Source: Chitinophagaceae bacterium (lineage in GTDB: Bacteria > Bacteroidota > Bacteroidia > Chitinophagales > Chitinophagaceae). Taken from it: a DNA stretch of 54,095 bases. Made by a program: the position numbers and the translations under genes. Position 1 is the first letter of the stretch; each line of letters begins with the position of its first letter. The DNA lies in contig JACMKU010000197.1 in assembly GCA_014379965.1 (NCBI GenBank), forward strand, positions 1 to 54,095, read 5' to 3'. The notes below the pieces were generated by a model. It did not search any database and was not told where the DNA came from. It saw only the letters and a list, made by a program, of their open reading frames with translations. Below, piece after piece: positions 34,683 through 43,888 of this stretch.

Positions 34683-36236
34683 ATGAACACTGAGTTTCAC
34701 TACGGTATCGATAACCTAACCGTAGATACCACTATCGCACTAGCCACGGGGAAAATGAAGGGCATCTTAACCGACGACGCCATCGAGAAGATTCGTGCCA
34801 GTGAACAACAGGTCCAGGAGATCGTGGCCAACAACAAGACCGTATACGGCGTCAATACCGGCTTCGGGATCCTCGCGAATACGAGGATATCGGCGGAGGA
34901 TACCACCACACTGCAGCATAAAATACTCCAAAGTCATAGCGTCGGTGTAGGCAATCCCATTCCTATGGAGATCGCCAGGATAATGCTCATCACCAAAGTG
35001 CACGCGCTAGCCAAGGGCTACTCCGGCATACGCCTGCAAACGCTTGAGCGAATTATCTGGCATATCGATAATAACGTAACGCCTGTCGTTCCAGAGAAAG
35101 GAAGCGTCGGCGCCTCCGGTGACCTCGCTCCGCTGGCACACCTCTTCCTCCCACTGATTGGTCTCGGTGAATGTTACTCATCGAATAAGAAAGACGATCG
35201 TTATCTAGCACAGCCAACGCCGGAAGTGTTGAAATTGTTTAAGCTTTCACCTTTGCAACTCGGCCCAAAAGAAGGGCTCGCACTTATTAATGGAACTCAA
35301 TTCATTCTCGCGTTTGCGGTGAAGGCCGTACTACGAATGCAGAATTGTCTCGAGGCAGCCGACATCATCGGCGCTATGAGCCTCGAAGCGCTAACTGGGA
35401 CTAAAGCTCCCTTCGATGAGCGATTGCACGAGCTCAGACCATTCGATGGTAGCCGGATTGTAGCACAACGACTCCGTTCAATCCTCCACGATTCCGCGAT
35501 CATGCAATCGCATATCGACTGTGGAAGGGTACAGGATCCATATAGCCTTCGCTGCATGCCACAGGTACATGGCGCGTCAAGGAATGCATGGCAACATCTG
35601 AAAGAGCTTACCGAGACAGAGTTGAATTCCGTCACCGACAACCCAATCATTTTTTCAGCAGATGATACAATCAGCGGTGGAAATTTTCATGGACAACCAT
35701 TAGCACTGCCGCTGGACTACTGCTGCTTCGCCGCGGCCGAGATAGGAAACATCTCCGATCGTCGCTGTTATTTGTTGTTGGAGGGAAAATGGGGACTACC
35801 TATGTTACTCATGAAGGATGTGGGTTTGAACAGTGGTTTCATGATTCCGCAGTACACGACTGCCGCGCTCGTCACCGAAAACAAGACGATGTGCTATCCC
35901 GCAAGTGCGGATAGCATTCCCACATCGCTAGGCCAGGAAGATCACGTCAGCATGGGAAGTATCAGTGGAAGAAAACTAAACAACATTCTCGACAACCTCG
36001 AGTACATACTAGCGATCGAACTCATGAGCGCGTGCCAGGCCATTGAATTCCGCCGGCCATTAAAGAGCAGCGCCATCCTCGAATTCGCGCACGATCACGT
36101 ACGTGAAGCCGTTAGCTTCGCGGAGGAAGACAGGATTTTCGCTGATGACATTAAGAAGATAAGGGGGATGATTGGTGATTTTTCATTTGTGGAAAAGGTG
36201 AATAATTTCGCCAAAACTAAAGGAGTGGATCTCTAG
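34683..36236 (+). CDS. hutH: Histidine ammonia-lyase
   Basis: First enzyme of histidine degradation, converting L-histidine to urocanate and ammonia. The self-forming MIO cofactor triad Ala144-Ser145-Gly146 is in GSVGASGDLAPLAH. Also present are the N-terminal VYGVNTGFG, QDPYSLRCMPQVHGASR and the active-site NPIIFSADDTISGGNFHGQP, with the later ENKTMCYPASADSIPTS and QEDHVSMG motifs. 517 residues is usual. hutU lies 1 kb downstream on the same strand, with an opposing deoD gene between. hutI and hutG are not in the window. A weak TACTTGC box precedes the ATG. Confidence 0.97.
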   Translation: MNTEFHYGIDNLTVDTTIALATGKMKGILTDDAIEKIRASEQQVQEIVANNKTVYGVNTGFGILANTRISAEDTTTLQHKILQSHSVGVGNPIPMEIARIMLITKVHALAKGYSGIRLQTLERIIWHIDNNVTPVVPEKGSVGASGDLAPLAHLFLPLIGLGECYSSNKKDDRYLAQPTPEVLKLFKLSPLQLGPKEGLALINGTQFILAFAVKAVLRMQNCLEAADIIGAMSLEALTGTKAPFDERLHELRPFDGSRIVAQRLRSILHDSAIMQSHIDCGRVQDPYSLRCMPQVHGASRNAWQHLKELTETELNSVTDNPIIFSADDTISGGNFHGQPLALPLDYCCFAAAEIGNISDRRCYLLLEGKWGLPMLLMKDVGLNSGFMIPQYTTAALVTENKTMCYPASADSIPTSLGQEDHVSMGSISGRKLNNILDNLEYILAIELMSACQAIEFRRPLKSSAILEFAHDHVREAVSFAEEDRIFADDIKKIRGMIGDFSFVEKVNNFAKTKGVDL

Positions 36237-36253
36237 TTTCACGCAAAGGTTGA

Positions 36254-36397
36254 GACGTTTAAGGGTTTAACGTTTAACGTTCTTCAATTCGAAATACCCC
36301 TACGAATTTAAACATACTGATTTCATGAACATCTCATTACGCTAATGCATGGTCGACCTTAAGAACGTTAAACGTTAAACCCGTAAACCCCTTTAGT
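36254..36397. repeat. Facing arrays of a GTTTAAC heptamer between convergent genes
   Basis: The left arm (36254-36285) has GTTTAAG, GTTTAAC, GTTTAAC and GTTCTT. The right arm (36361-36397) begins AAGAAC and has GTTAAAC-type units. Single CGCAAAG-like units (36242-36248 and the GCAAAGAC on the other strand near 36400) flank it outside. It separates the hutH and deoD stop codons. Confidence 0.8.
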
Positions 36398-36403
36398 CTT
36401 TGC

Positions 36404-37111
36404 TTACATCTTAAGGCACGATTCTAAGGCCAGATTGATCATCTTATCCAACGACCTCTCCCTCTGATCGGCACTAATGTGCTCCTTTGTAGGCAACACA
36501 TCCGACACCGTCAGGAGCGTTGCCGCCGTCTTGTTGAGGTATTTCGCATTCGCGAAAAGGGCAAAGGCCTCCATCTCTACGGCCATGCAGTTGCATTCTA
36601 TTACTATCTCGGGCAATGCGGTATCGGCGCGGTAAAAGACATCACTCGAGTGTACGGGACCAGATCTTATAGGAACCGATAATGTCTTCGCCGTATCATT
36701 GATTATGTCGAAGGCCTTTCCCTGGTGTTTGATATTGTGACCTCCAATATCAAAAGCATAGCGTGCATACGTAGACTCGCTGCAGGCAACATCCACATTA
36801 ATCACCTCGTATAATTTTAGACCAGTCAAATAAGAACCACAGGTGCCAATGCGGATGATGCAGTCTACGTTGTAGTCTTTATATAATTCGTAAGAATAGA
36901 TGCCAATAGATGGACAACCCATTCCACTCGCTCCAATAGTGATTGCCTTTCCCTTGTATTTTCCCGTAAAGTAAAACGCGTTCCGTGTCTGGCTCACCTG
37001 CTTCACATCGTCCAGCATGTTATCGGCGATATATTTCGCACGCAAAGGGTCACCAGGCATCAGGACGATCGGAGCGATTTCTCCTTGACTGGCGCTGATA
37101 TGAAGACTCAT
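36404..37111 (-). CDS. deoD: Purine-nucleoside phosphorylase (DeoD type)
   Basis: Hexameric phosphorylase that splits purine (deoxy)ribonucleosides to base and (deoxy)ribose 1-phosphate. The phosphate-binding GDPLRAKYIA is at residues 20-29, followed by GASGMGCPSIGIYSYEL, the RIGTCGSY segment, and the nucleoside-binding VEMEAFALFANA with the active-site Asp in VSDVLPTKE. 235 residues is the family norm. It is convergent with hutH and divergent from hutU across a GTCCGAAA array. Confidence 0.96.
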   Translation of the reverse strand: MSLHISASQGEIAPIVLMPGDPLRAKYIADNMLDDVKQVSQTRNAFYFTGKYKGKAITIGASGMGCPSIGIYSYELYKDYNVDCIIRIGTCGSYLTGLKLYEVINVDVACSESTYARYAFDIGGHNIKHQGKAFDIINDTAKTLSVPIRSGPVHSSDVFYRADTALPEIVIECNCMAVEMEAFALFANAKYLNKTAATLLTVSDVLPTKEHISADQRERSLDKMINLALESCLKM

Positions 37112-37150
37112 GCGAATGGAATTTGGTTATTATGAAGTTAAGGGAAAATA

Positions 37151-37275
37151 GACCGAAAGTCAGAAAGTCCGAAAGTCCGAAAGACTTTCCAAATAAGCGA
37201 CTAGTCTTTCGGTCTTTCCGTCTTTCTGACTTTCGGACTTCTTTCTGACTTTCTGACTTCCGGTCTTTCGGTCTT
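37151..37275. repeat. Facing arrays of a GTCCGAAA octamer in a divergent promoter region
   Basis: The left arm (37151-37188) has GACCGAAA, GTCAGAAA, GTCCGAAA and GTCCGAAA units. The right arm (37204-37275) has the complement in nine variants. The loop is about 16 bp. Unlike the others it does not touch a stop codon: it lies between the deoD start and the hutU -7 box, ending one base before that box. Confidence 0.85.
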
Positions 37276-37276
37276 G

Positions 37277-37284
37277 TATATTTG
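37277..37284 (+). promoter_or_regulatory. -7 promoter box TATATTTG of hutU
   Basis: Perfect TAnnTTTG ending 15 bases before the hutU ATG at 37300. It overlaps an upstream in-frame start candidate (37282), which it therefore rules out. The repeat array occupies the place where a -33 element should lie. Confidence 0.7.
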
Positions 37285-37299
37285 TGTAAACGATTCATC

Positions 37300-39000
37300 A
37301 TGTCGAAGACAATGACTTCTTACGACCCTGTAAAATACAAGACTCCAACAGGTACCACCCTCAACTGTAAAGGTTGGGTTCAGGAAGCGGCGTTGAGAAT
37401 GCTCCTCAATAACCTCAACCCGGACGTTGCCGAGCGGCCCGAAGACCTGATCGTGTATGGTGGAAGAGGTAAGGCAGCACGCAATTTCGAAGCCCTCGAC
37501 AGAATCATCGCCTCGCTGAAGTCATTAGAGAATGATGAATCACTTCTTATTCAATCTGGTAAGCCTGTAGGCATATTGAAGACCCACAAAGACGCACCGC
37601 GTGTACTAATCAGCAATTCTCAACTGGTGCCGAAGTGGGCGACCTGGGAACACTTTGATGAGCTTGAAAAGAAAGGATTGATGATGTATGGTCAGATGAC
37701 AGCGGGAAGCTGGATTTACATCGGGTCGCAAGGTATTGTTCAAGGTACCTACGAAACGTATGCTGCTATTGCGGATAAACATTTCGGCCCAAGGAGTGGC
37801 GATAGTGCTGCGACAAAGGCTCACGGTTCTCTGAAAGGCACGCTGAATGTCACCGCTGGCCTTGGCGGCATGGGCGGAGCGCAACCTCTCGCTATCACGA
37901 TGAATGAAGGGGTGGCCCTCGTGGCTGAGGTTGAGGAATGGCGGATCGACAAACGTCTCGAAACAAAATATCTTGACCTGAAATTGACGGACATCGACCA
38001 GGCGATCGATAGGGCAGTAGAGGCGAAGAAGAAAAGAGAGGTCATCTCAATTGGTGTGTTATGTAATGCCGTGCATCTCCTGGAGAGATTGCTCGAGCGC
38101 AATATTATTCCCGACACGCTTACCGACCAGACATCCGCGCATGATCCACTCATTGGTTATTGGCCGCATGAAATCTCTTACGAGCAGGCGAAGATACTTC
38201 GTGAGCAGAATCCGGATGACTATCTCGCGTATGCTTACAATTCGATGGTACATCATGTGCAGTTGATGCTGGATTTGCAAAAGAAAGGCGCCATCACCTT
38301 CGACTATGGAAATAATATCAGGGCGAGAGCGCATGAGAAAGGCGTTAAGAATGCTTTTGATTTTCCTGGATTCGTACCCGCATATATCCGACCCTTATTC
38401 TGCGAAGGAAAAGGTCCTTTCAGATGGGCGGCCCTCAGTGGAGATCCGAATGATATCGCTGTCACCGACGCAGTGATTGCCAATCTGTTTCCCTCCAACC
38501 ATGGTTTACAGAGATGGTTGAAACTTGCGAAAGAGCGAATTGCCTTCCAGGGACTACCCGCGCGAATTTGTTGGCTTGGCCAGGGAGAGCGCGAAGTTGC
38601 AGGCCTCGCATTTAATGAGCTAGTTAGAAGTGGGAAGGTTAAGGCGCCGATTGTAATTGGGCGAGATCACCTCGACACAGGTTCTGTTGCATCGCCAAAT
38701 CGTGAGACTGAATCGATGCTTGATGGTTCGGATGCTGTTGCCGATTGGCCAATCCTGAATGCGCTCGTCAACACCGCAGGTGGTGCGAGTTGGGTAAGCC
38801 TTCATCATGGAGGAGGTGTAGGAATGGGATATAGTATTCACGCTGGCATGGTCATCGTCGCCGATGGGACAGAAGATGCTGAACAAAGATTGAAGCGTGT
38901 GTTACGCAATGATCCGGGAATGGGCGTCATCCGTCATGCCGATGCGGGTTATGAAACCGCCGCTAAGACGGCAAAGGATCACGGTCTCGACCTGAAATGA
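37300..39000 (+). CDS. hutU: Urocanate hydratase
   Basis: Second enzyme of histidine degradation, hydrating urocanate to imidazolonepropionate with tightly bound NAD+. Typical segments are [27 protein letters not shown], the NAD-binding [30 protein letters not shown], and the C-terminal [18 protein letters not shown] and [12 protein letters not shown]. 566 residues is usual. The ATG at 37300 was chosen because a -7 box overlaps the earlier start. Confidence 0.96.
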   Translation: MSKTMTSYDPVKYKTPTGTTLNCKGWVQEAALRMLLNNLNPDVAERPEDLIVYGGRGKAARNFEALDRIIASLKSLENDESLLIQSGKPVGILKTHKDAPRVLISNSQLVPKWATWEHFDELEKKGLMMYGQMTAGSWIYIGSQGIVQGTYETYAAIADKHFGPRSGDSAATKAHGSLKGTLNVTAGLGGMGGAQPLAITMNEGVALVAEVEEWRIDKRLETKYLDLKLTDIDQAIDRAVEAKKKREVISIGVLCNAVHLLERLLERNIIPDTLTDQTSAHDPLIGYWPHEISYEQAKILREQNPDDYLAYAYNSMVHHVQLMLDLQKKGAITFDYGNNIRARAHEKGVKNAFDFPGFVPAYIRPLFCEGKGPFRWAALSGDPNDIAVTDAVIANLFPSNHGLQRWLKLAKERIAFQGLPARICWLGQGEREVAGLAFNELVRSGKVKAPIVIGRDHLDTGSVASPNRETESMLDGSDAVADWPILNALVNTAGGASWVSLHHGGGVGMGYSIHAGMVIVADGTEDAEQRLKRVLRNDPGMGVIRHADAGYETAAKTAKDHGLDLK

Positions 39001-39021
39001 GTTTTTGTAACATGCGATTCT

Positions 39022-40287
39022 TTATAGCTTGATCCAGGGAAGTGATGAAAACCCTTCCTTCGTATTCACCTTTAAAAGATAATACCCCGGCTTAAGTTTG
39101 CGTACATCCAATCTTACGACTGCATCAGTCGATTGAACACGGTGATCGATCAATACTTTTCCGTTAACATCAAGAACTTGTAGACGAAGCAACAAAGCCA
39201 ACTCGGAATTTTGTATCAACAGTTCGTTGTTCACTGGATTTGCCTTTAAAGCCAATGCAGTAAGATTTGCACCAACATTCACCTGTATTGTCTTCGAAAA
39301 AGTTGATTTGCCATCCTCATCTATTTGTTTGATTCGATATGAGTGATTTCCTTTTGCCACGTTCAAATCACTGTACCTATAAACGTGTCTGCCGGCATTT
39401 TGCACAATACCCGCACCTTCAGGAACAACAGCCCTGGTTGAAAATTGGTTTCCGTTAAGAGAGTGTTCAATTTCGAATCGGTCATTATTTACTACGTGGT
39501 CGACTTCCCAGATCAATTCAACTTTGTTTCCTTGTAATTCTCCCGTAAAGCTTAGCCACTGTAGTGGAAGCGTGAGAGCATTCAGGTGATTATACAGGCT
39601 TGTTACCTCGGCGGCGCTAAGTGCACGGTCGTATACTACCATATCATCGAGCGCTCCGACATAAACTCCTGCAGGCGCGCAAGGGTTAGACCCAAGACGA
39701 ATGCTTGTTGGTGCATTCAACGCCGAAGTGGTTGTGCCAGCACTCGTGGCAACCTGGACTCCGTCGATATATAATATGATAATACCTCCTGTCGCATTAC
39801 GCGTACCCGTTACAAAATGCCATGCATTATTATTATAATTGGTCAATGGCGACTTTATCGTGATATCTGGAAGTCCGATACCGAAGGCAACCGCGCCGCC
39901 ATCAATCAAGGCAAAGCCCCAGTCAAACGTTTCTCCACAAACCTCTGCATCTACAAGCGCCCTTCCGCCGTACCATTGGCCGTCGAATCCTGCTACCTGG
40001 GTTGTTTTGAACCAAAAACCAAATGTGAAGTTGTTTTGCGTTGCAGTAACTAGTGCCACTGGCAAAGTACCGGTACCCGCCGTCGTAAAATTGGTGGCGG
40101 CATTGACTGTCCCAAAGCGGTCGGTAGTGCCCGTAGTGGAAGTGAGAGTTCCATTATAATTGTTTCCCCCGTTATCAACAGCCGTATTGGGTAGTTCATA
40201 TTTAGCAATAAATCCTACGGGTAGTTGAGCGAGCGAAAAAAATCGAGTAGTCAATAGAAGGAAAGCTAGCAGGGTAAGGTTTTTCAT
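39022..40287 (-). CDS. LamG-like jellyroll protein with T9SS C-terminal domain
   Basis: A secreted protein of 421 residues. A signal peptide lies at residues 1-20. A LamG/concanavalin-like jellyroll domain occupies about 30-230: FTFGFWFKTTQ, WHFVTGTRNATGGIIILYIDGVQVATS and LDDMVVYDRALSAAEV, the last being the standard end of such domains. A region of about 240-335 (LQWLSFTGELQGNKVELIWEV, YRIKQIDEDGKSTFS) and a Por-type sorting domain follow, ending with PGYYLLKVNTKEG. It would be exported by the type IX system and attached to the surface. No enzymatic motif is seen. Divergent from the gene at 40478. Confidence 0.88.
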   Translation of the reverse strand: MKNLTLLAFLLLTTRFFSLAQLPVGFIAKYELPNTAVDNGGNNYNGTLTSTTGTTDRFGTVNAATNFTTAGTGTLPVALVTATQNNFTFGFWFKTTQVAGFDGQWYGGRALVDAEVCGETFDWGFALIDGGAVAFGIGLPDITIKSPLTNYNNNAWHFVTGTRNATGGIIILYIDGVQVATSAGTTTSALNAPTSIRLGSNPCAPAGVYVGALDDMVVYDRALSAAEVTSLYNHLNALTLPLQWLSFTGELQGNKVELIWEVDHVVNNDRFEIEHSLNGNQFSTRAVVPEGAGIVQNAGRHVYRYSDLNVAKGNHSYRIKQIDEDGKSTFSKTIQVNVGANLTALALKANPVNNELLIQNSELALLLRLQVLDVNGKVLIDHRVQSTDAVVRLDVRKLKPGYYLLKVNTKEGFSSLPWIKL

Positions 40288-40477
40288 AATAGTTGGAAGG
40301 TAGAGTGTAAGGCAGACAAATCAAAGTCAATCGAGGGATAAAAAAGACCTAATTGGAAACACTTAATAGTGTCAATAGAGTGTATAAAACAATTCATCAC
40401 AACGAATCGGCAGTTAATACGTGTTGACGCTCGGGGATATGTTCCGCCTGGATACTTTCGACCCTCAAACCAATAAA

Positions 40478-41812
40478 ATGAAGCTAAGATCAATTCTTCT
40501 AATCATTACAACCGTTGCAGCACCATTCCTGATGACTGGCTATTCACTGAAGGCACAACAGTATAAACTTCGCCAGGCAACCACCATGGCCGGTATGAAA
40601 TCCGAATCTACCATCTACGTGAAAGGAAAGCGCAAGAGAACTGAAGGTGGTGGCATGATGGGCATGCCCACGCTCACGACGGTCGAGCAGTGTGACCTGA
40701 AACGCACTATCAAGATCAATGACAGGAAGAAATTATATTTCATTGAACCTTTCTCAAACAACCAGGAAGAGATCATTGATGAGGATGCTAAGACGCCGGT
40801 CAAGACCGCTGCGGTCTACAATTCGTCGAAGGATAAAACGGCAGAAAGGGGTGGAGTGATATACATGTACTACAACATTACCGATACGGGCGAAAGGAAG
40901 AAGATGTACGGTCTCACGGCGAGACATGTGTGGTCAACGCAGAAAATAAAACCATCGGCCGATGCCTGCATGATGAAAGATAGTATGGTGATCAGAACGG
41001 ATGGTTGGTACATAGACTTGCCGGAATTCAATTGTCCCGTTTCATATTCGGGAAAGATGAACACACAGGCAGGGCAATTTCAGCCTACGTGCACCGACAG
41101 GTTTGTAACGAGGCGCAGCGGAAAGGGGAGGCTGGGCTTTCCCTTGATCGAGACGAAGACGATGATCATGGGAAATGGTGTATCCACTACAAGTGAATTT
41201 CAGACCTCGTTAGAGACACTTGAATTTACGAGTGCCAAATTGGATTCGATGCTTTTCGAAATTCCGCTTGGGTACCAACTCGCGGCAAGTGAAGATGAGC
41301 TACAGGATAAATACGACATGAACGAGATGATGAAGCAAGCAGGGCAGAGGAAAGCTGACGATGAAGCTTCGAAACCCACAATCACAAAAGAAAAACCGGC
41401 GGGAACGATTCGAATTGCGGTATATGAACCCAGGGGAGAGGATGTGTTGCAATACTCAACCCTTCAACAACATCTTGCAAATTCGCTTACTAGTGGCTCC
41501 ATCGAAGCCATTGCGGTCAGTTCTGAAGAAGAAGCGAAGAAGTATAACTGTGAACTTGCCTTAACGACTGAATTCATAAAGCTAAAGCAGGGAAGTAAGA
41601 TCGGCGGACTTCTGAAAGCCATCAAGAATACCGATCCATCTGCTGCATCATCATACACTGTGGAAGCCACACTTGTTCTTTCTGCGATATCTAACGGTAA
41701 AGTCCGCGCGGATGAGAAGGTAATGGGAAAGTTCGAAGGAAGGATCGATGAGGCGGCGAAGAAAGCGCTGGAAAAAGGGGCGGGTCAGGTGATAGAGGGT
41801 TTGATGCAGTGA
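40478..41812 (+). CDS. Secreted protein of unknown function (444 aa)
   Basis: A signal peptide is clear when translation starts at the ATG 40478 (MKLRSILLIITTVAAPFL, ending LKAQQ). The first half, with STIYVKGKRKRTEGGGMMG, TVEQCDLKRTIKINDRKKLYF and YSGKMNTQAGQFQPTCTD, has the look of a DUF4412-type sensor or binding domain of exported Bacteroidetes proteins. The second half is different, with AVYEPRGEDVLQYSTLQQHL and an alanine-rich C-terminus. A TACTTTCG element 18 bases before the ATG is close to the -7 consensus and supports this start over the in-frame TTG at 40421. Function unknown. Confidence 0.78.
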   Translation: MKLRSILLIITTVAAPFLMTGYSLKAQQYKLRQATTMAGMKSESTIYVKGKRKRTEGGGMMGMPTLTTVEQCDLKRTIKINDRKKLYFIEPFSNNQEEIIDEDAKTPVKTAAVYNSSKDKTAERGGVIYMYYNITDTGERKKMYGLTARHVWSTQKIKPSADACMMKDSMVIRTDGWYIDLPEFNCPVSYSGKMNTQAGQFQPTCTDRFVTRRSGKGRLGFPLIETKTMIMGNGVSTTSEFQTSLETLEFTSAKLDSMLFEIPLGYQLAASEDELQDKYDMNEMMKQAGQRKADDEASKPTITKEKPAGTIRIAVYEPRGEDVLQYSTLQQHLANSLTSGSIEAIAVSSEEEAKKYNCELALTTEFIKLKQGSKIGGLLKAIKNTDPSAASSYTVEATLVLSAISNGKVRADEKVMGKFEGRIDEAAKKALEKGAGQVIEGLMQ

Positions 41813-42394
41813 TTGAGGGATGGGTTAGGAGTAATGGGTTCTTTCGATCGAGCTTTCATTATCTATTTCAACCACGATGAGTTTCGAGGCAGTAAGGATC
41901 TACAACTAAATATTAAAACCAAGATTTACCACATCGTGGTATAGGAATGGGCTCAATAGAGCCCTATCTTTATTTTGGAAATGAAACAAAAGATAGTACG
42001 ATCAATAAGCAGCTCGGCTTTCGAGATTCAGGGATTATTAATTGAAAATAGCACTTCGAATTAAAGAACCCGTAACCCATTTGCTTTGCTTCGCTCGCAA
42101 TGACGACTCATATCACGTAACTCAATCAACCCGAACACCGCCCGTATTTAACGTACCCAATCCTCGCCTCGTTCCCTTCTTACACCACCCCCAACCGCCT
42201 GGTTTTCCATCCGTCGGCCGGGCTCACCTCAGCGCGCGGGACTCCAACCCAAGTCCCGCGCCTTCTTTACTACCTGTCTCCCCGTTTGTCGTAATAGCCC
42301 CTGTAATTTTCGTTTTCACCCTTCATACACTTGCAAAATTGCCAGATGTTTGCAGTGTCAATTTCTTTTAATAAACGCAAAGCTATAAACTACA
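41813..42394. other. Long non-coding spacer with several hairpins
   Basis: No convincing gene. It opens with a lone array related to GTTATGA units (41813-41850). Perfect inverted repeats are TACCAC/GTGGTA (around 41929-41943), GGGCTC/GAGCCC (41949-41964, followed by a T-rich tract) and a strong 10-bp stem GCGCGGGACT/AGTCCCGCGC (42234-42261). The stretch 42150-42310 is C-rich on this strand, unlike the neighbouring DNA. It may contain decayed elements. Confidence 0.6.
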
Positions 42395-42841
42395 ATGGAA
42401 ACCAAGAATGTAACCGTCGTAACGGTAGAAAGTTTAGTCAATGCCCCGATAGATAAAGTATGGGAGTGCTGGACCAATCCCGATCATATCACAAAGTGGA
42501 ACAACGCATCGGAAGACTGGCACACCCCCCGTGCGGAAAATGATCTTAGAGTTGGTGGGAAATTTTCCTCGCGAATGGAAGCAAAGGATGGAAGTATGGG
42601 CTTCGACTTCGGGGGAATATATGACGAGGTGAGGCAAAATGAATATATCGAATACACATTGGGTGACGATCGCAAGGTCAAAGTCTTCTTCACCGTTCAG
42701 GGTGATACTACCAAAGTCGTAGAAAAGTTCGACGCAGAGTCTACTAATTCGGTCGAAATGCAAAAAGGAGGGTGGCAGGCTATACTCGATAGTTTTAAGA
42801 GTTACGTGGAGAATCATGGCAAGCAACAGAAGCCTTCTTGA
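42395..42841 (+). CDS. SRPBCC (AHSA1-like) family protein
   Basis: A soluble protein of 148 residues with the START/Bet v1-like fold of the AHSA1 (activator of Hsp90 ATPase) group. The N-terminal VESLVNAPIDKVWECWTNPDHITKWN is the diagnostic helix-loop, followed by LRVGGKFSSRMEAKDGSMGFDFGGIYDEV and the C-terminal GGWQAILDSFKSYVE. Such proteins bind hydrophobic ligands; the ligand is unknown. Its start follows a 580-bp gene-free spacer. Downstream lie a repeat array and a fragment of a VOC-like gene. Confidence 0.9.
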   Translation: METKNVTVVTVESLVNAPIDKVWECWTNPDHITKWNNASEDWHTPRAENDLRVGGKFSSRMEAKDGSMGFDFGGIYDEVRQNEYIEYTLGDDRKVKVFFTVQGDTTKVVEKFDAESTNSVEMQKGGWQAILDSFKSYVENHGKQQKPS

Positions 42842-42859
42842 TTCAAAGGCAGTGAGGAG

Positions 42860-42913
42860 GGAATTGGGAATCGGTAATCGGGCCGCGCCCGCCGAAGCGT
42901 AGCGAAGGCGGGA
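42860..42913 (+). repeat. Lone GGAATTG-type array and GC-rich hairpin
   Basis: Units GGAATTG, GGAATCG and GTAATCG (42860-42882) have no nearby inverted partner. The complement occurs about 1 kb away at 43853-43884. Directly after it is CCGCC-GAAGCGTAGCGAA-GGCGG, a hairpin-forming GC-rich repeat. Confidence 0.55.
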
Positions 42914-42945
42914 ATTTGGCTGCGCAGCAACATGAAGCGGGCAGA

Positions 42946-43028
42946 GATGAAACCAGTCACTATGGTTTTGCCTTTGCGGACTCCGATGGGCATAAATTTA
43001 ATATACTGTTGATGGAGGAAGGGATGTG
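42946..43028 (+). pseudogene. C-terminal fragment of a VOC/glyoxalase-like protein
   Basis: The frame ending at TGA 43026-43028 reads YGFAFADSDGHKFNILLMEEG, which looks like the last strand of a VOC (glyoxalase/bleomycin-resistance) domain with its DxDGH motif. There is no start codon and the upstream sequence is repeat DNA, so only about 27 codons of a gene are left. Short, hence tentative. Confidence 0.4.
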
Positions 43029-43068
43029 ATAGAACGCTGGGGATTTTCCGTCATTAACCCAAAAGCAA

Positions 43069-43287
43069 ATGAAGAAAGGAGAAGGCAAGGCAAAACATTT
43101 TCCAGTCAAACTAGCTAAACCGGCTCAACGCGCGCTGGAGGCTGCGGGGATAACGACGCTTAAACAATTAGCCCGATTTACGGAGGAAGGGGTAAGGGGC
43201 TTGCATGGTATAGGGGAGGATGCTTTGAAAAAACTGAAAGCAGGAATGAGGGCTGAACGAATTTCGTTCAAGTCCGGGACTAAATGA
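43069..43287 (+). CDS. Small helix-hairpin-helix protein
   Basis: 72 residues, basic at both ends. The core LAKPAQRALEAAGITTLKQLARFTEEGVRGLHGIGEDALKKLKAGM (residues about 15-60) is a double helix-hairpin-helix like that of the RNA polymerase alpha C-terminal domain, and the hairpin GLHGIG is the DNA-contacting turn. It may bind DNA non-specifically; the cellular role is unknown. It sits between two GGAATTG-type arrays with the SMR gene, next to a gene fragment. Confidence 0.8.
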   Translation: MKKGEGKAKHFPVKLAKPAQRALEAAGITTLKQLARFTEEGVRGLHGIGEDALKKLKAGMRAERISFKSGTK

Positions 43288-43359
43288 TGTAACAATATTC
43301 TAGCTCCACTCTGAATCCTGTCAAAAACCCTGTACACGCGAAATTGATTTAGAGAAAGT

Positions 43360-43378
43360 TTCCGGGTCAAGCCCGGAA
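43360..43378. repeat. REP-like palindrome TTCCGGG/CCCGGAA
   Basis: A perfect 7-bp stem with loop TCAAG (TTCCGGGTCAAGCCCGGAA) followed by TGACA. The form is the same as short extragenic palindromes seen in many bacterial genomes. It lies between convergent genes. Confidence 0.55.
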
Positions 43379-43454
43379 TGACAGTATAAGGCCAAAGACT
43401 TTTCGATCCCATGGATGCGTCTTTTTAACCGAAGCTTCATTGAACGCGCGAGCC

Positions 43455-43778
43455 TCATTCTACCTGCTTTCCCAAATGAAGTCCAACCAACCCAACTACA
43501 ACTAACAACAACGACACCATTTGCAATGGCGACAGTTTCTCCTTAAAGAAAAAATACCCGAGGATGGCAACGAGCAAAGTACTTACTCCCGCCCATAATG
43601 CATTCGCCACTCCCGCCGGAAGCGTCTTCAGCGATAGCGTGAGGAACACAAAACTCAATGCGTACGTGACGAAGGCGATAATGGAATAAGTCTTATTTGC
43701 AAATCCTGCAGACAACTTCATACATATAACTGCTGCCGACTCAGAAAGAATCGTCAGGAGTAAAAACAAATAACCCAT
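43455..43778 (-). CDS. Small multidrug resistance (SMR) family transporter
   Basis: A four-helix inner-membrane exporter of the EmrE/SugE type, 107 residues. The essential membrane glutamate is Glu13 in LLTILSESAAVICMKLS. The third-helix signature VANALWAGVSTLLVAILGYF and the loop FKEKLSP are standard. The start was set at MGYLFLLL (43778). A longer in-frame version adds 26 residues that do not belong to the family. The physiological substrate is unknown: quaternary cations or guanidinium are typical. Confidence 0.92.
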   Translation of the reverse strand: MGYLFLLLTILSESAAVICMKLSAGFANKTYSIIAFVTYALSFVFLTLSLKTLPAGVANALWAGVSTLLVAILGYFFFKEKLSPLQMVSLLLVVVGLVGLHLGKQVE

Positions 43779-43852
43779 ACAAATTGATTTAAGAAAAAAA
43801 TTATTGAATGGATGAACAGCGAGTGGTAGGAAAACCTCCAGATCTACACTGC

Positions 43853-43884
43853 CCAATTCCTAATTCCTGATTCCTGATTACTAG
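43853..43884 (-). repeat. Lone GGAATTG-type heptamer array
   Basis: On the minus strand it reads GTAATCA, GGAATCA, GGAATTA, GGAATTG, GG. It abuts the stop codon of the helicase gene (43889) and is in inverted orientation to the array at 42860-42882. Confidence 0.65.
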
Positions 43885-43888
43885 TAGG

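Noticed and set aside
41981..42064. A 27-codon frame starting at ATG 41981
   Set aside because: Short, no signal or motif, and embedded in hairpin-rich spacer.
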